Source: Rutidosis leptorrhynchoides (lineage: Eukaryota > Streptophyta > Magnoliopsida > Asterales > Asteraceae). Taken from it: DNA of 64,000 nt. The notes under the pieces are model-generated. The model made no database searches. It was given only the letters and a program-made list of their open reading frames with translations, and was not told the DNA's origin. Shown here in pieces: positions 10,863 through 20,199 of the stretch (position 1 is the stretch's first letter; the number at the start of each line of letters is the position of its first letter). Where the stretch lies: the NCBI RefSeq assembly GCF_046630445.1, contig NC_092343.1, forward strand, positions 136,021,501-136,085,500, in the 5' to 3' direction. Both the position numbers and the translations under genes were made by a program.

Positions 10863-13800
10863 TCAAGAAATATCATCACTGGACAACATTTCAATAGATG
10901 GATTTAACATTCCAAGTTGTCCAAGAAGATAGAAATGCCTTTCCTCAGGAAGTGCCTTTGTAAAAATATCTGCCAGTTGATCTTTTGTGCCAATATGTTT
11001 TAAAACCACTTTGCCTTTCTCAACACAATCTCTTATAAAATGATGTCTGATCTCTATGTGCTTGGTCCTGGAATGAAACACTGGATTTTCAGTAATAGCA
11101 ATAGCACTTTCATTATCACACATGATTGGAGTTTTGGTTAATGATAATCCAAAATCCAATAACTGATGTTGCATCCAAAGCAATTGAGCACAACAACTCC
11201 CTGCAGCTACATATTCAGCTTCTGCTGTTGAAGTAGCAACTGAATTCTGCTTTTTACTTGACCAGCTCACCAATTTGCCACCTAACAATTGACAACCACC
11301 AGATGTGCTTTTTCTGTCTAACTTACAACCTGCATAGTCTGCATCTGTATAACCAATTAGATCAAACCCTGAGTCTTTAGCATACCAAAGACCCAAGTTA
11401 GGAGTACCTTTCAGGTATCTAAAAATTCTTTTCACAGCCTTATAATGAGACTCTTTAGGATCTGACTGATAACGTGCACACATACATGTAGCAAACATTA
11501 TATCAGGTCTACTAGCAGTTAAGTATAACAAAGATCCAATCATACCTCTATAGGTTGATTGACAAGTTGGTTTTCCAGATTCATCTTTATCAAGCTTTTC
11601 AGAAATACTCATTGGGGTTCTTAAAGTGGAACAATTTTTAAAACCAAACTTAGTAAGCATATCAGAAACATAATTACTTTGGTTAATAAAAATACCCTCT
11701 TGACTTTGCTTAATTTGAAGCCCAAGAAAATAGTTTAGAGTACACAAATTACTCATCCTATATTCTTTTGACATTATATCTGAAAACCATTTTCTCAAAG
11801 TTGGATTAGTAGACCCAAAAATAATGTCATCAACATAAATTTGAACCAGTAACACATCACCTTTCTCCTTTTTGATGAATAGAGTCTTGTCAATAGCTCC
11901 TCTAGAAAATTTCTTTTCTAGAAGAAATGTTGACAGAGTATCATACCAGGCTCTGGGAGCTTGTTTCAGACCATACAAAGCTTTCTTCAACCTGTAAACA
12001 TGCTTTGGAAACTTCTTATTTTTGAAACCAGGAGGTTGTTTCACATACACCTCTTCTTGCAAAATACCATTCAGAAAAGCACTCTTCACATCCATTTGAA
12101 ACACCACAAAGTCTTTATCTGAGGCATAAGCTAGAAACAATCTGATTGCTTCAATTCTAGCAACAGGAGCAAATGTCTCATCATAATCTATACCTTCTTC
12201 TTGTCTATACCCTTGAGCCACCAACCTTGCTTTGTTTCTAACCACAATACCATCTTTATCAACCTTGTTTCTATAAACCCACTTAGTGCCAATTGCAGTT
12301 TTACCTTCAGGTTTTGGAACCAATTCCCACACATCATTTCTTTCAAACTCTGTCAATTCTTCAGTCATAGCTTCAACCCAATCATTATCTAACAATGCTT
12401 CATCTACTTCTTTGGGTTCAATGAGTGAAAGAAAATTTGAGAAGAAACAATAATTAGCAATTGCAAAATCAGACACAGGTGTCTGAGATGAAGAACCAGT
12501 TTTAGGTAAACCAGTAGGATCTACAACATAATCTTCAAGATGCTTTGGAATAACAATATTTCTAGAAGATTTTCTAATAGGAACAACAGGATTCACAGTA
12601 GTATTGGAAGGTTGATCATCTTCATGAATAACAATTGGCTCATCTTCTTGTTGAACTTCTTCAGTGAGAGCATTATCTGCAGAATGTTTCAGTCCAGACA
12701 AATTAAATTCATCTGTCTCAGACTCTGAATCTAGAGTCTGAGTACTGTTACCAGAAATTAAATTTGACAATTCACCAAGTGCAGAATGCTCAGAACTAGA
12801 GGATTGATCCATTTCAATGGGACTTTCATCAAAGGAAACATTAATGGATTCTTCAATCTTCATCCTCCTCTTATTATACACTCTATATGCTTTAGACACA
12901 GAAGAATAACCAATAAACACACCTTCATCAGATTTTGGCCTCATCTTTTCAAGCTGATCCCTTTGATTCAAAATATAGCACTTACATCCAAATACATGAA
13001 AGTAATGAATAGTAGGCACCTTTTTATGATACAATTCATAGGGAGTTTTGCCATGTCTCTTCACAATTAATGACCTGTTTTGAGTATAACAAGCTGTATT
13101 GACAGCTTCTGCCCAGAATCTGAGTGCAACATTTGATTGACATAACATGGTTCTGGCTGCCTCAATAAGTGTTCTATTTCTTCTCTCAGCAACTCCATTC
13201 TGTTGTGGAGTTCTAACAGCTGAGAAATTTTGACCAATTCCAGATTCTTCACAAAATTCAATTAAAGTAACATTCTTGAACTCAGTGCCATGGTCACTTC
13301 TCAATTGTTTAACAAGAACACCTTTTTGAACCTGCTCTTTCTTGATTAAATTAATGATTTCTTCAGGAGCATCACTCTTTGCAGCTAAAAAGATAACCCA
13401 GGTAAACCTTGAATACTCATCAACAACAACCAAAGTGTATCTTTTCCCACCTAGACTACTAGTGTTCATTGGACCAAAAAGATCCATATGAAGCATATGA
13501 AGTGGATCACTAATAGTAGCTAGGGATTTTGAGGGAAACTTTGTTTTGGTTTGTTTACCCATAATGCAAGCAGAACAAGGTTTATCTTTCTTTAAAGGTT
13601 GCTGAGGCAAACCTCTAACAAGCTTCTTTTTGGAAAGCTCATTAATATTTTTAAAATTCAGATGAGATAGCCTTTTATGCCAAAGCCAATTAAGTTCTGG
13701 AACAGACTGAGAATACAAGCATGTTTCAATTTCAGAATCAACAGAATCCAAATCCAGCATATACACATTTTGAAATCTCCAGGCAACAAGAGTTGGTCTT

Positions 13801-14087
13801 CCTTTAGGATCATAAATAATTCCAGCTTTCTTTCTTATTCTGATCTCACAATCTTCATCAGCAATTTGACTCACACTTAGCAGATTATGCTTTAACCCTT
13901 CAACTAAAGCAACTTTCTTGAATGACACACTTCCAGCAATAACAGTACCATAACCAATAGTTTTTGCAACAGAATTATCACCATATCTCACAGAAGGACC
14001 CTTTTCTTCTACAAACCCTACAAGATGCTCTTTGCATCCAGTCATGTGTCTTGAGCAACCACTGTCTAAATACCACTTATTACCCTG
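10863..14087 (-). CDS. Copia-2 pol polyprotein (protease, integrase, RT, RNase H)
   Basis: The frame is open from 14087, just after an in-frame TAG (14090-14088), to the stop at 10863. The protease motif [11 protein letters not shown] lies at the start, upstream of the first ATG (14045), so pol is unlikely to start at that ATG. Domains in order from the ATG: GAG-pre-integrase [10 protein letters not shown] (about residue 122), integrase with HMDLFGP, DHGTEF and [14 protein letters not shown] (190-300), RT with [11 protein letters not shown] and YVDDIIFGS (about 650-755), and RNase H with [18 protein letters not shown] and STAEAEY (about 910-960). All hallmark residues I could check are present. 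It is in the same frame as gag but separated from it by two stops. Confidence 0.93.
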   Translation of the reverse strand, partial: QGNKWYLDSGCSRHMTGCKEHLVGFVEEKGPSVRYGDNSVAKTIGYGTVIAGSVSFKKVALVEGLKHNLLSVSQIADEDCEIRIRKKAGIIYDPKGRPTLVAWRFQNVYMLDLDSVDSEIETCLYSQSVPELNWLWHKRLSHLNFKNINELSKKKLVRGLPQQPLKKDKPCSACIMGKQTKTKFPSKSLATISDPLHMLHMDLFGPMNTSSLGGKRYTLVVVDEYSRFTWVIFLAAKSDAPEEIINLIKKEQVQKGVLVKQLRSDHGTEFKNVTLIEFCEESGIGQNFSAVRTPQQNGVAERRNRTLIEAARTMLCQSNVALRFWAEAVNTACYTQNRSLIVKRHGKTPYELYHKKVPTIHYFHVFGCKCYILNQRDQLEKMRPKSDEGVFIGYSSVSKAYRVYNKRRMKIEESINVSFDESPIEMDQSSSSEHSALGELSNLISGNSTQTLDSESETDEFNLSGLKHSADNALTEEVQQEDEPIVIHEDDQPSNTTVNPVVPIRKSSRNIVIPKHLEDYVVDPTGLPKTGSSSQTPVSDFAIANYCFFSNFLSLIEPKEVDEALLDNDWVEAMTEELTEFERNDVWELVPKPEGKTAIGTKWVYRNKVDKDGIVVRNKARLVAQGYRQEEGIDYDETFAPVARIEAIRLFLAYASDKDFVVFQMDVKSAFLNGILQEEVYVKQPPGFKNKKFPKHVYRLKKALYGLKQAPRAWYDTLSTFLLEKKFSRGAIDKTLFIKKEKGDVLLVQIYVDDIIFGSTNPTLRKWFSDIMSKEYRMSNLCTLNYFLGLQIKQSQEGIFINQSNYVSDMLTKFGFKNCSTLRTPMSISEKLDKDESGKPTCQSTYRGMIGSLLYLTASRPDIMFATCMCARYQSDPKESHYKAVKRIFRYLKGTPNLGLWYAKDSGFDLIGYTDADYAGCKLDRKSTSGGCQLLGGKLVSWSSKKQNSVATSTAEAEYVAAGSCCAQLLWMQHQLLDFGLSLTKTPIMCDNESAIAITENPVFHSRTKHIEIRHHFIRDCVEKGKVVLKHIGTKDQLADIFTKALPEERHFYLLGQLGMLNPSIEMLSSDDIS

Positions 14088-14117
14088 CTACACAAGACAC
14101 AAGCAAAAGAAAAATGA

Positions 14118-16406
14118 TTAAATCTTAGGGGGAACCCACTTTGCAGTGGGTTCAGATGGAGTGTATTTAACTCTCCATACAAAAGCTTTGTTACCAATCC
14201 AGATCAACTTATCCATCACTGTTTTCAAAACACCTTTATTTTCACAAACTTTAGGTTTCCATACCTTTTTGAAATTTTCAGGAAAACAAGATGATTTTGA
14301 GAATTTTTCTTGACCCTTTAATCTTTCACTAAGCTTTGAAATTCTCCTTTTCAGTTTTTTAATAGTCTTAGCCTGTTTTGACTTTGACTTTCTTTTAGTT
14401 GACCATTTAGGATCTGGACAAGTGACACTATCAGAAGATGATTCAGTATCACTTATGCTACTTGATTCTTGGGTGTAAGATACTAGGTCAGAACATACAC
14501 TTTCACTTTTAGAGACTAAACTGTTAGAGTCTGAAGGTTTCAATAGTTCAGACTCTGATGGATTTCTGCAGTCTAAAATTATAGTCTCTGAAGGTTTAAC
14601 AGGTTCTAATGATTTTACAAACTCAGATGATCTTACAAAAGCATTAGTTAAAATCTTTTTCTCACCATCAAATTTTACAAAAGTATTTGGTAAAATGTCA
14701 GGCTTAAATATAATAGGATCAACTTCCACATTATTATCTAATGTGTAGTTTTCACCAAGTATAGCTTTGACATCATTTGGAATTTGTTTAGCAATAGCAT
14801 CAGAATTCTTTTTGGAAGAAACACACCAAGATTTGCAAATATTTTCATAATGGTTTGCCTTTTTAATTGATCTTCCTAATTCAGTATTTAACCTTTTAGT
14901 TTCTTCTGAATATGCCATTTTATATGTGTCAAGTTTTACCTCACATTCTTTTAATACTTTAATTTCAGCATCTTTATCTTTGATGGTGTTCTTAAGCTCA
15001 AAGATCTGTGTTCTTAACCTGTCACTATCCTCTAAGCACCAATTGAAATCAAGCAACAAATACTGAAACATTCTCACTTTTTCATTATCAAGATAGTTTA
15101 CAAAGTTTTGTACCTTATAGGCAGAACCTTTATTACAAGTAGAGTCTTTATCCATCTTCTCAATAGCTTTCAAATCTTCCTCAAACTTGCTAGAACCACT
15201 ATCCTTTTCAATTATAGCCATCAGACACTTATCCTCTTCATCATCAGATGATGAATCTTCATCTTCCCATGCTTCTGTGTACAATGCTTTCTCCTGTTCT
15301 TTATTCTTCAATTTTTCTGCTTCACTTTTCATCTTCTTGTACTTGAGCTTGTACTTTCTTGCTTTGTCAACAGGTTTGTTGAAATTTGAACCTCCTTCAT
15401 TCTTGGACCAGCAATCAGCAGCTATATGACCTACCTTACCACACTTGAAACATTTAGCTTTCTTTGGATCAAATGTACTCTTGCCTTTACCCTTCTTAAA
15501 ACCAAACTTCTTCTGCTCAATTCTTTGTGTCAAAAGAGCCACTTGACTTTCCAGATCCTGAATCTCCTCATCTACATCAGAATCACTATCATCAGAGGTC
15601 TCATCACTTTCAGAATCAACCCTACTAGAGTAACTAGAGAACAATTGCTTGTTCTTCTTAGTAGTAGCTATCAATGCAGCTTCTGGATCTTTAACAACTC
15701 TCTTAGCATTGATCTTGTTCTTCAACTGTGATTCTTCAAAGTTTGACAATATGCCAAACAACTCACTTAGTTCATAAGTGTCTATCTTTTCACTGATTAC
15801 CATTGATGTAATCACAGATTCAAAGTTTGAAGGTAACAGTTCAATGAACTTTTGACACAACACTTGTTGTGTTTTCTCTACACCAACACTTTCAAGATCA
15901 TTAATCAGAACCTGGAATCTTGAATGAAGATCACTCAATGATTCTTTAGGCTGAGCAGCAAAATTTTCATAACACCTTATCAGATTCTTTTTCTTCTGAG
16001 TCTTAACAACTGTGACACCTTCATAGTCATTAAGCAAGAGATCCCACATAGCTTTTGCAGTTTTAGCATGACTGATCTTCCTGAGAATTGGAACAGTAAC
16101 ACCATTACCTATAATACTTCTTATCTTGCTATCAAGCTTGAACTTTATGGCTTCTGCTTCTGTCCACTTATCTCTTGGTTTTTCACGAAGATAAGCAGGT
16201 TGAGCAGAAGCAGTACTTGTAGCAGGAACAGCTTCAACCATTGTACCAGGTATAATAGGTCCTACTGTAAGGACTTGTTCAGCATCTTCATGAATCGAAC
16301 CAAGAAACCATAGAACTTTTAGTTTCCAGGTTGCAAAGTCTGTGCCATCGAAAATTGGCACTCCTTTACCAGCCATAACTGGAGTTGGGATGGTACTGGA
16401 GGACAT
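14118..16406 (-). CDS. Copia-2 Gag (762 aa)
   Basis: Complete frame starting 57 bp inside the primer binding site. The N-terminal half is the capsid-like UBN2/Retrotran_gag type (FDGTDFATWKLKV, TAKAMWDLLLNDYEG, LHSRFQVLINDLES). A single CCHC zinc knuckle CFKCGKVGHIAADC lies at about 319-332. The C-terminal 400 residues are charged and Ser-rich with coiled-coil-like stretches, unusually long for a Copia Gag but typical of Sirevirus Gag proteins. It would form the virus-like particle. The frame ends with TAA at 14120-14118. Pol follows in the same frame after a second stop. Confidence 0.92.
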   Translation of the reverse strand: MSSSTIPTPVMAGKGVPIFDGTDFATWKLKVLWFLGSIHEDAEQVLTVGPIIPGTMVEAVPATSTASAQPAYLREKPRDKWTEAEAIKFKLDSKIRSIIGNGVTVPILRKISHAKTAKAMWDLLLNDYEGVTVVKTQKKKNLIRCYENFAAQPKESLSDLHSRFQVLINDLESVGVEKTQQVLCQKFIELLPSNFESVITSMVISEKIDTYELSELFGILSNFEESQLKNKINAKRVVKDPEAALIATTKKNKQLFSSYSSRVDSESDETSDDSDSDVDEEIQDLESQVALLTQRIEQKKFGFKKGKGKSTFDPKKAKCFKCGKVGHIAADCWSKNEGGSNFNKPVDKARKYKLKYKKMKSEAEKLKNKEQEKALYTEAWEDEDSSSDDEEDKCLMAIIEKDSGSSKFEEDLKAIEKMDKDSTCNKGSAYKVQNFVNYLDNEKVRMFQYLLLDFNWCLEDSDRLRTQIFELKNTIKDKDAEIKVLKECEVKLDTYKMAYSEETKRLNTELGRSIKKANHYENICKSWCVSSKKNSDAIAKQIPNDVKAILGENYTLDNNVEVDPIIFKPDILPNTFVKFDGEKKILTNAFVRSSEFVKSLEPVKPSETIILDCRNPSESELLKPSDSNSLVSKSESVCSDLVSYTQESSSISDTESSSDSVTCPDPKWSTKRKSKSKQAKTIKKLKRRISKLSERLKGQEKFSKSSCFPENFKKVWKPKVCENKGVLKTVMDKLIWIGNKAFVWRVKYTPSEPTAKWVPPKI

Positions 16407-16462
16407 CTTTGAACAATATATGGATCGTTTTAAGATTACCGAATTGGATTTACACCAAACCC

Positions 16463-16474
16463 GCTCTGATACCA
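16463..16474 (-). promoter_or_regulatory. Primer binding site of Copia-2
   Basis: On the minus strand TGGTATCAGAGC, complementary to the 3' end of initiator tRNA-Met, two bases after the 5' LTR (LTR ends at 16477). Confidence 0.92.
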
Positions 16475-16476
16475 GT

Positions 16477-16938
16477 TATTAGTTCACAATAACTTGATTA
16501 TGAACACTAAACTCTCAATAAACAATAGATACAAATTATATGAACAAAATTGAGAGAACACGAATGATATATAATATGAAAGACAAAGTAATCGTGCTTG
16601 AGAGATACAAAATACAATGAACATCGTACCCCTATTTATACAAGGTTAAACCAAATCTCCAAGATTTGGTTTCCAAAACTACTTGACTAAAAGATAGGAA
16701 AAGATAAACTAAAACTTATTAATATTCTAAATAAATCAGTGTTTATCTTCTAGAGATAATATCAAATCAAAACGTGATCTTCTAAATATTTATCCAGATC
16801 TCCAGAATTCCCATAGCTTCTTTACCAAGTAATTAAACCGTTCACACAAACAGATTCTGCAACTTGCATCTCCAGACTCTAACTTCCAGACTCTAACTTC
16901 CTGCAAAACATTTTGACTCATCAGATCTTATTCCAACA
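16477..16938 (-). repeat. 5' LTR of Copia-2
   Basis: 462 bp, apparently identical to 8115-8576. It is followed at 16939-16943 by the AGTTT target duplication. Confidence 0.92.
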
Positions 16939-16943
16939 AGTTT

Positions 16944-17455
16944 GATCTCGAGTTCATGTTTCTTTTGAAAACTTCACAAATCGAGGAGTATAGAACAATT
17001 TAGACAATCTCGGGATGAAATGAGCATAGATCTGGATTCATTATCACTTGTTTGTACTTCGTGATTCATCGATTCAGATTGAAGAACATCATGGAAATTG
17101 CAGATTCCAAGTCAAACTTCGCTCATTTTCGGTCAACTAATTGATTCGAGAGTTTCGTGATGTTTCTGATTAAAGTGATGATCGAAAAGTGTTCCTGGAA
17201 TGATTTAGAGCAAATTTCGTGTTGGAATCACACAACCAGGTATATTTTCCTTTTTATCGTCATCCACATTGTATTATCTGTGATTTGTATGTTAAATCTT
17301 TAGCTTTGGTAGTTGAATAGTTGTTAATATGTTACTATTTGTGTAGTTGTATACGTGATTATTCTGAATATAATGTTTTCATTGATTTTATTAGTGGTAT
17401 TGTCTTACTTTGATGAATTTGTCGACCTATTTTATTTATTTATCTGTGGTTTCAG
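16944..17455 (+). other. Possible untranslated exon and intron leading into captured gene fragments
   Basis: No protein similarity is recognised. A stretch ending CACAACCAG/GTATAT at 17239 looks like a splice donor, followed by a T-rich intron-like region to the acceptor TTTCAG at 17450-17455. It may be the leader exon of the gene from which the next two exons were captured (inference). Confidence 0.35.
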
Positions 17456-17737
17456 GAAGGAGGATTTGATTTAGATATGTCATACATCACTGAAAATATA
17501 ATTGCAATGGGATTCCCTGCTGGTGATATGAGCTCAGGCTTCTTTGGATATTTTGAGGTGAACTTTAGACATCTGTCGTTACAACATATGTAAAACTTAT
17601 CATGATTACTATTACTATAATAGTTGAAACTTGAACTGATCAAATTAATATAGCTGATGCTCGTCTATAACTCTTTGCAGGGATTTTATCGTAACCACAT
17701 GGAGGAAGTAATCAAGTTCTTTGAAACCAATCACAAG
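17456..17737 (+). pseudogene. Captured fragment of a PTEN2-like phosphatase gene (two exons)
   Basis: Exon 17456-17557 encodes EGGFDLDMSYITENIIAMGF and PAGDMSSGFFGYFE, the start of the PTEN-type phosphatase domain of plant PTEN2 proteins. Exon 17681-17737 encodes GFYRNHMEEVIKFFETNHK, its continuation. Both exons keep AG acceptors and GT donors (GAG/GTGAAC, AAG/GTAGCA), are phase 0 and contain no stop. The catalytic HCxxGxxR loop lies in later exons, which are absent. Sequence before and after is unrelated to PTEN, so this is a fragment carried by Helitron-A. Family assignment is from memory of plant PTEN2 wording. Confidence 0.8.
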
Positions 17738-17862
17738 GTAGCAACATTTTCTTATGTGCTTTTTCTAGCGAAACTGATCCTATCATAATTTGATGCTCAC
17801 AACAGCTATGTTTTATCCGTCTCTTAGTAGTTATAATAATATATTAATATTTATTAATGCAG

Positions 17863-18123
17863 TTGGGGCTAGATGTAAAGGTGCCTTCAAATTAGGTGAA
17901 AGTTAACAGTACTTAAAAGATGGTACGCTATCATGCACCGGAAGTGTTGACGGCGTTAGACCAACTATCTTTGGCAAACGAGGAACTCGTTCTTGTTTGT
18001 CGATTAGCTTGGCACAAGTTTTTGAATGAATTTGGGGGATATTATTCCGAGTTTCAAGGCGTTGTTCAAGCACTAGCAGCCTTGGATTGCTCACACTCTC
18101 TCGCTCTTCTTGCAAGAAACAAG
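17863..18123 (+). pseudogene. Captured fragment of a MSH3-like mismatch-repair gene
   Basis: One exon-like block, between an AG acceptor at 17861-17862 and a GT donor at 18124. It encodes LGLDVKVPSN, then RYHAPEVLTALDQLSLANEE and VQALAALDCSHSLALLARNK, as in the lever/clamp part of plant MSH3 (MutS family). There are two in-frame stops, TAG at 17893-17895 and TAA at 17914-17916. The ATPase domain is absent. Length is 261 bp, phase 0. It lies directly after the PTEN fragment in the same direction, a gene order that does not exist in ordinary loci and fits Helitron capture. Confidence 0.8.
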
Positions 18124-18297
18124 GTTTTTTGTCTTTGATGATCTCATAAATTTATTCTAGATGTGGTAATTTCAACCCATTTACCTACTGAATTTGTTAT
18201 TTTATGATTTCTTTTATCCTAAGTTTAAATTTACCTAATATGCTAACAATGGAATGGATCAAAATTCAGTCTTTGAACCCAACCTGACCTGTTTCAG

Positions 18298-18471
18298 TCT
18301 GAACAAGTACTCGCGACCAGTTTATCTTTCAATGATTTTTTTATAAGGGAGCTGAAACCTGAAGTGCGCCCAATTGCCTGTGTGGGATGTGACGATGTTG
18401 CTTTGTGCGTTGCTAATTGTCGTTTAATGGCATTTATAACCGCTGAAGAAAGTCTCAGGTTCTGGATCAAG
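18298..18471 (+). pseudogene. Captured exon of a phosphatidylserine decarboxylase (PSD2/3-like) gene
   Basis: The open exon from the TTTCAG acceptor (18292-18297) to the AAG/GTATAT donor (18471/18472) has 58 codons without a stop. It encodes LSFNDFFIRELKPEVRPIA, then DDVALCVANCRLMAF and SLRFWIK. That matches the start of the catalytic domain of plant C2-domain phosphatidylserine decarboxylases. The GSS/LGST self-cleavage site is further C-terminal and absent. It is the third host fragment in a row on the plus strand inside Helitron-A. Confidence 0.78.
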
Positions 18472-18635
18472 GTATATCTAGTCATTTGTATGCCAAAAAC
18501 ACTGAACATCTATTCGTAGATAATTAAGGCCTTAATTACAATTACAAAAAAGTGTATTTTAATCTTTGAATAAAGGGTGGTTTTGGAGGTTGTATGCACT
18601 AAAGACTAATTTGTAATAACCATGAAGCGAACATC

Positions 18636-19840
18636 TCATTTGTTGTTTTTTCTTGCTCGGTTAAAGTTGGTTGTTTCAGGCGCATATTTTCTAAGTGTTA
18701 TTATGTTGAAATGTTTCCATAAGGGCGAGCGGGTTATGGAGGCGTTTAAGATTTCTTCCTTGCTGCATCTTTTCTTTACTAGTAGGGTTTGCCTAAAATC
18801 GCCGCCCAAAACTATTTTTAATCCACCGAATGACAATTCGGGTTCATCGTATATGTCTCTCAATATTCTATTTAAGGTTTCGAGACATTTACGGTCATTC
18901 ATTGGGACCTCGTCCCATATTATAAGCTCCGTTCTTCTAAATACAGTGCCCATGTGTGTTTTCTTCTTTATGTTACACCTGCTTTCGTCCGTTAAATCTA
19001 GAGGGATTTTAAACTTAGAATGGGCCGTTTGACCTGATGGTAGCAGTAGTAAAGCTATTCCAGAAGACGCTACTGCCAAAACAATCTTTACGTCGGCTCT
19101 TAATGCAGTCGTTATCGCCTTCCACAAGAATGTTTTTCCTGTTCCGCCGTGACCATAAACAAAAATTAATTCTTGATGTTGACTGTTGTTTGAGTTGATG
19201 ATAAGATCATATATGTTTTTCTGCTTTTGGTTCATCTTTGTCAACATGATTATTTTTTATGCAGAAAGTGCTTCGCGGTCATAATTCTTTTCCTCCATTA
19301 CAAACCTGTTTTGAATATCTTCAAGCAAGTATTGCGGGATTGTTGGTAGGCCAAAGTTGGTGACGTTCTTTGAATGACGATTTAGCAATATTTCTAGCTC
19401 GTATAACAAGTATCCTTCTAGCTCATTTGTGTTGATATACAGATTTGACATATGTAACTTGGCAGCTGCCTTGATTGGGATGTGTCATCGGATCAATTTC
19501 CATGTTTGTTTCTATAATTCTGCAACGTCACAAATGACAAGGATGTGACTGAGTAGTGTTCTCAGTTCACTTGCGGTAGCTGTTGTGCATGCCTCCTCTA
19601 TCGATGTTTTCCATTCTTTGTCGTCACCGAGAAGACCCATGGCAAGACATGTCTCGCGGTACGTGCGGTATGCGGTTCGACCAATTGTCATCAGCTCTTA
19701 AAACGATATGCAACCTTTTTGGTGGCAGAGTAACATTCTTAGATAAAACACCTCTCCGAATGCAGGGTGCATGTAGGATAATTTGCCTATCGATGGTTTG
19801 TTTAAATTACATTTCCTCTTCCATCTTTTTTCATTAGATA
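18636..19840 (-). pseudogene. Helitron-A PIF1-like helicase domain, truncated
   Basis: Reading down the minus strand: AYRTYRETCLAMGLLGDDKEW (about 19650), LLYELEILLNRHSKNVTNFG, MEEKNYDREALSA, then after an in-frame TAA near 19258 the helicase proper. It has Walker A GHGGTGKTF, GIALLLLPSGQTAHSKFKIP, Walker B IIWDEVPM and motif III GGDFRQ. The sequence stops at 18636 soon after NIITLRKYAPE, so helicase motifs IV-VI are missing and captured host fragments begin 165 bp further on. Helitron helicases unwind DNA during rolling-circle transposition; this copy cannot do so. Confidence 0.88.
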
Positions 19841-20130
19841 CCCAAACAAATTCACCTGTAGATTAGAATGACACATATCAATTTATTTTGTTTGTAAAAC
19901 TGCTAAAAACGTTTATCAAAAGGATTCAACAACATTTAAATTAAATGAATAAAGTATAACAAACTAATTATGTAAATATAAATTCATATACATATACAGT
20001 TGTGAAAGCGAAGGAATCAATGAATAGTTAAGTACAATGACAACAAGTTTTAACAAACCTGGAAAATCGAGATAAGTTAAATGTTTTCCGTCGAATGATG
20101 GTTCTATTGTATTGTAACCATTCTGTAAGT

Positions 20131-20131
<1 letters not shown>

Positions 20132-20162
<31 letters not shown>
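20132..20162. repeat. Poly(T) tract
   Basis: About 31 T residues (poly(A) on the coding strand) inside the Rep-helicase linker; it contributes to frame loss. Confidence 0.95.
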
Positions 20163-20164
<2 letters not shown>

Positions 20165-20199
20165 GACAGCATTTTTGACAATTGATTTAAGTCTTTGAG

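Larger units (their letters stand above)
8115..16938 (-). mobile_element. Copia-2: young Sirevirus-like Copia retrotransposon with a third ORF
   Basis: Two 462-bp LTRs (8115-8576 and 16477-16938) look identical by eye and are flanked by AGTTT (8110-8114, 16939-16943). The element is on the minus strand: primer binding site at 16474-16463, gag, pol, a 0.6-kb spacer, a third ORF, then a G-rich polypurine tract (minus strand of 8577-8590) next to the 3' LTR. The integrase and RT wording ([41 protein letters not shown]) and the extra ORF after pol fit the Sirevirus lineage. Total length is 8.8 kb. The large open frames and matching LTRs indicate recent insertion and possible competence. Confidence 0.93.

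Noticed and set aside
10863-14045. Taking the ATG at 14045 as the pol start
   Set aside because: The protease active-site motif DSG lies upstream of it in the same open frame, so translation must enter from gag or after splicing; the feature was extended to 14087.
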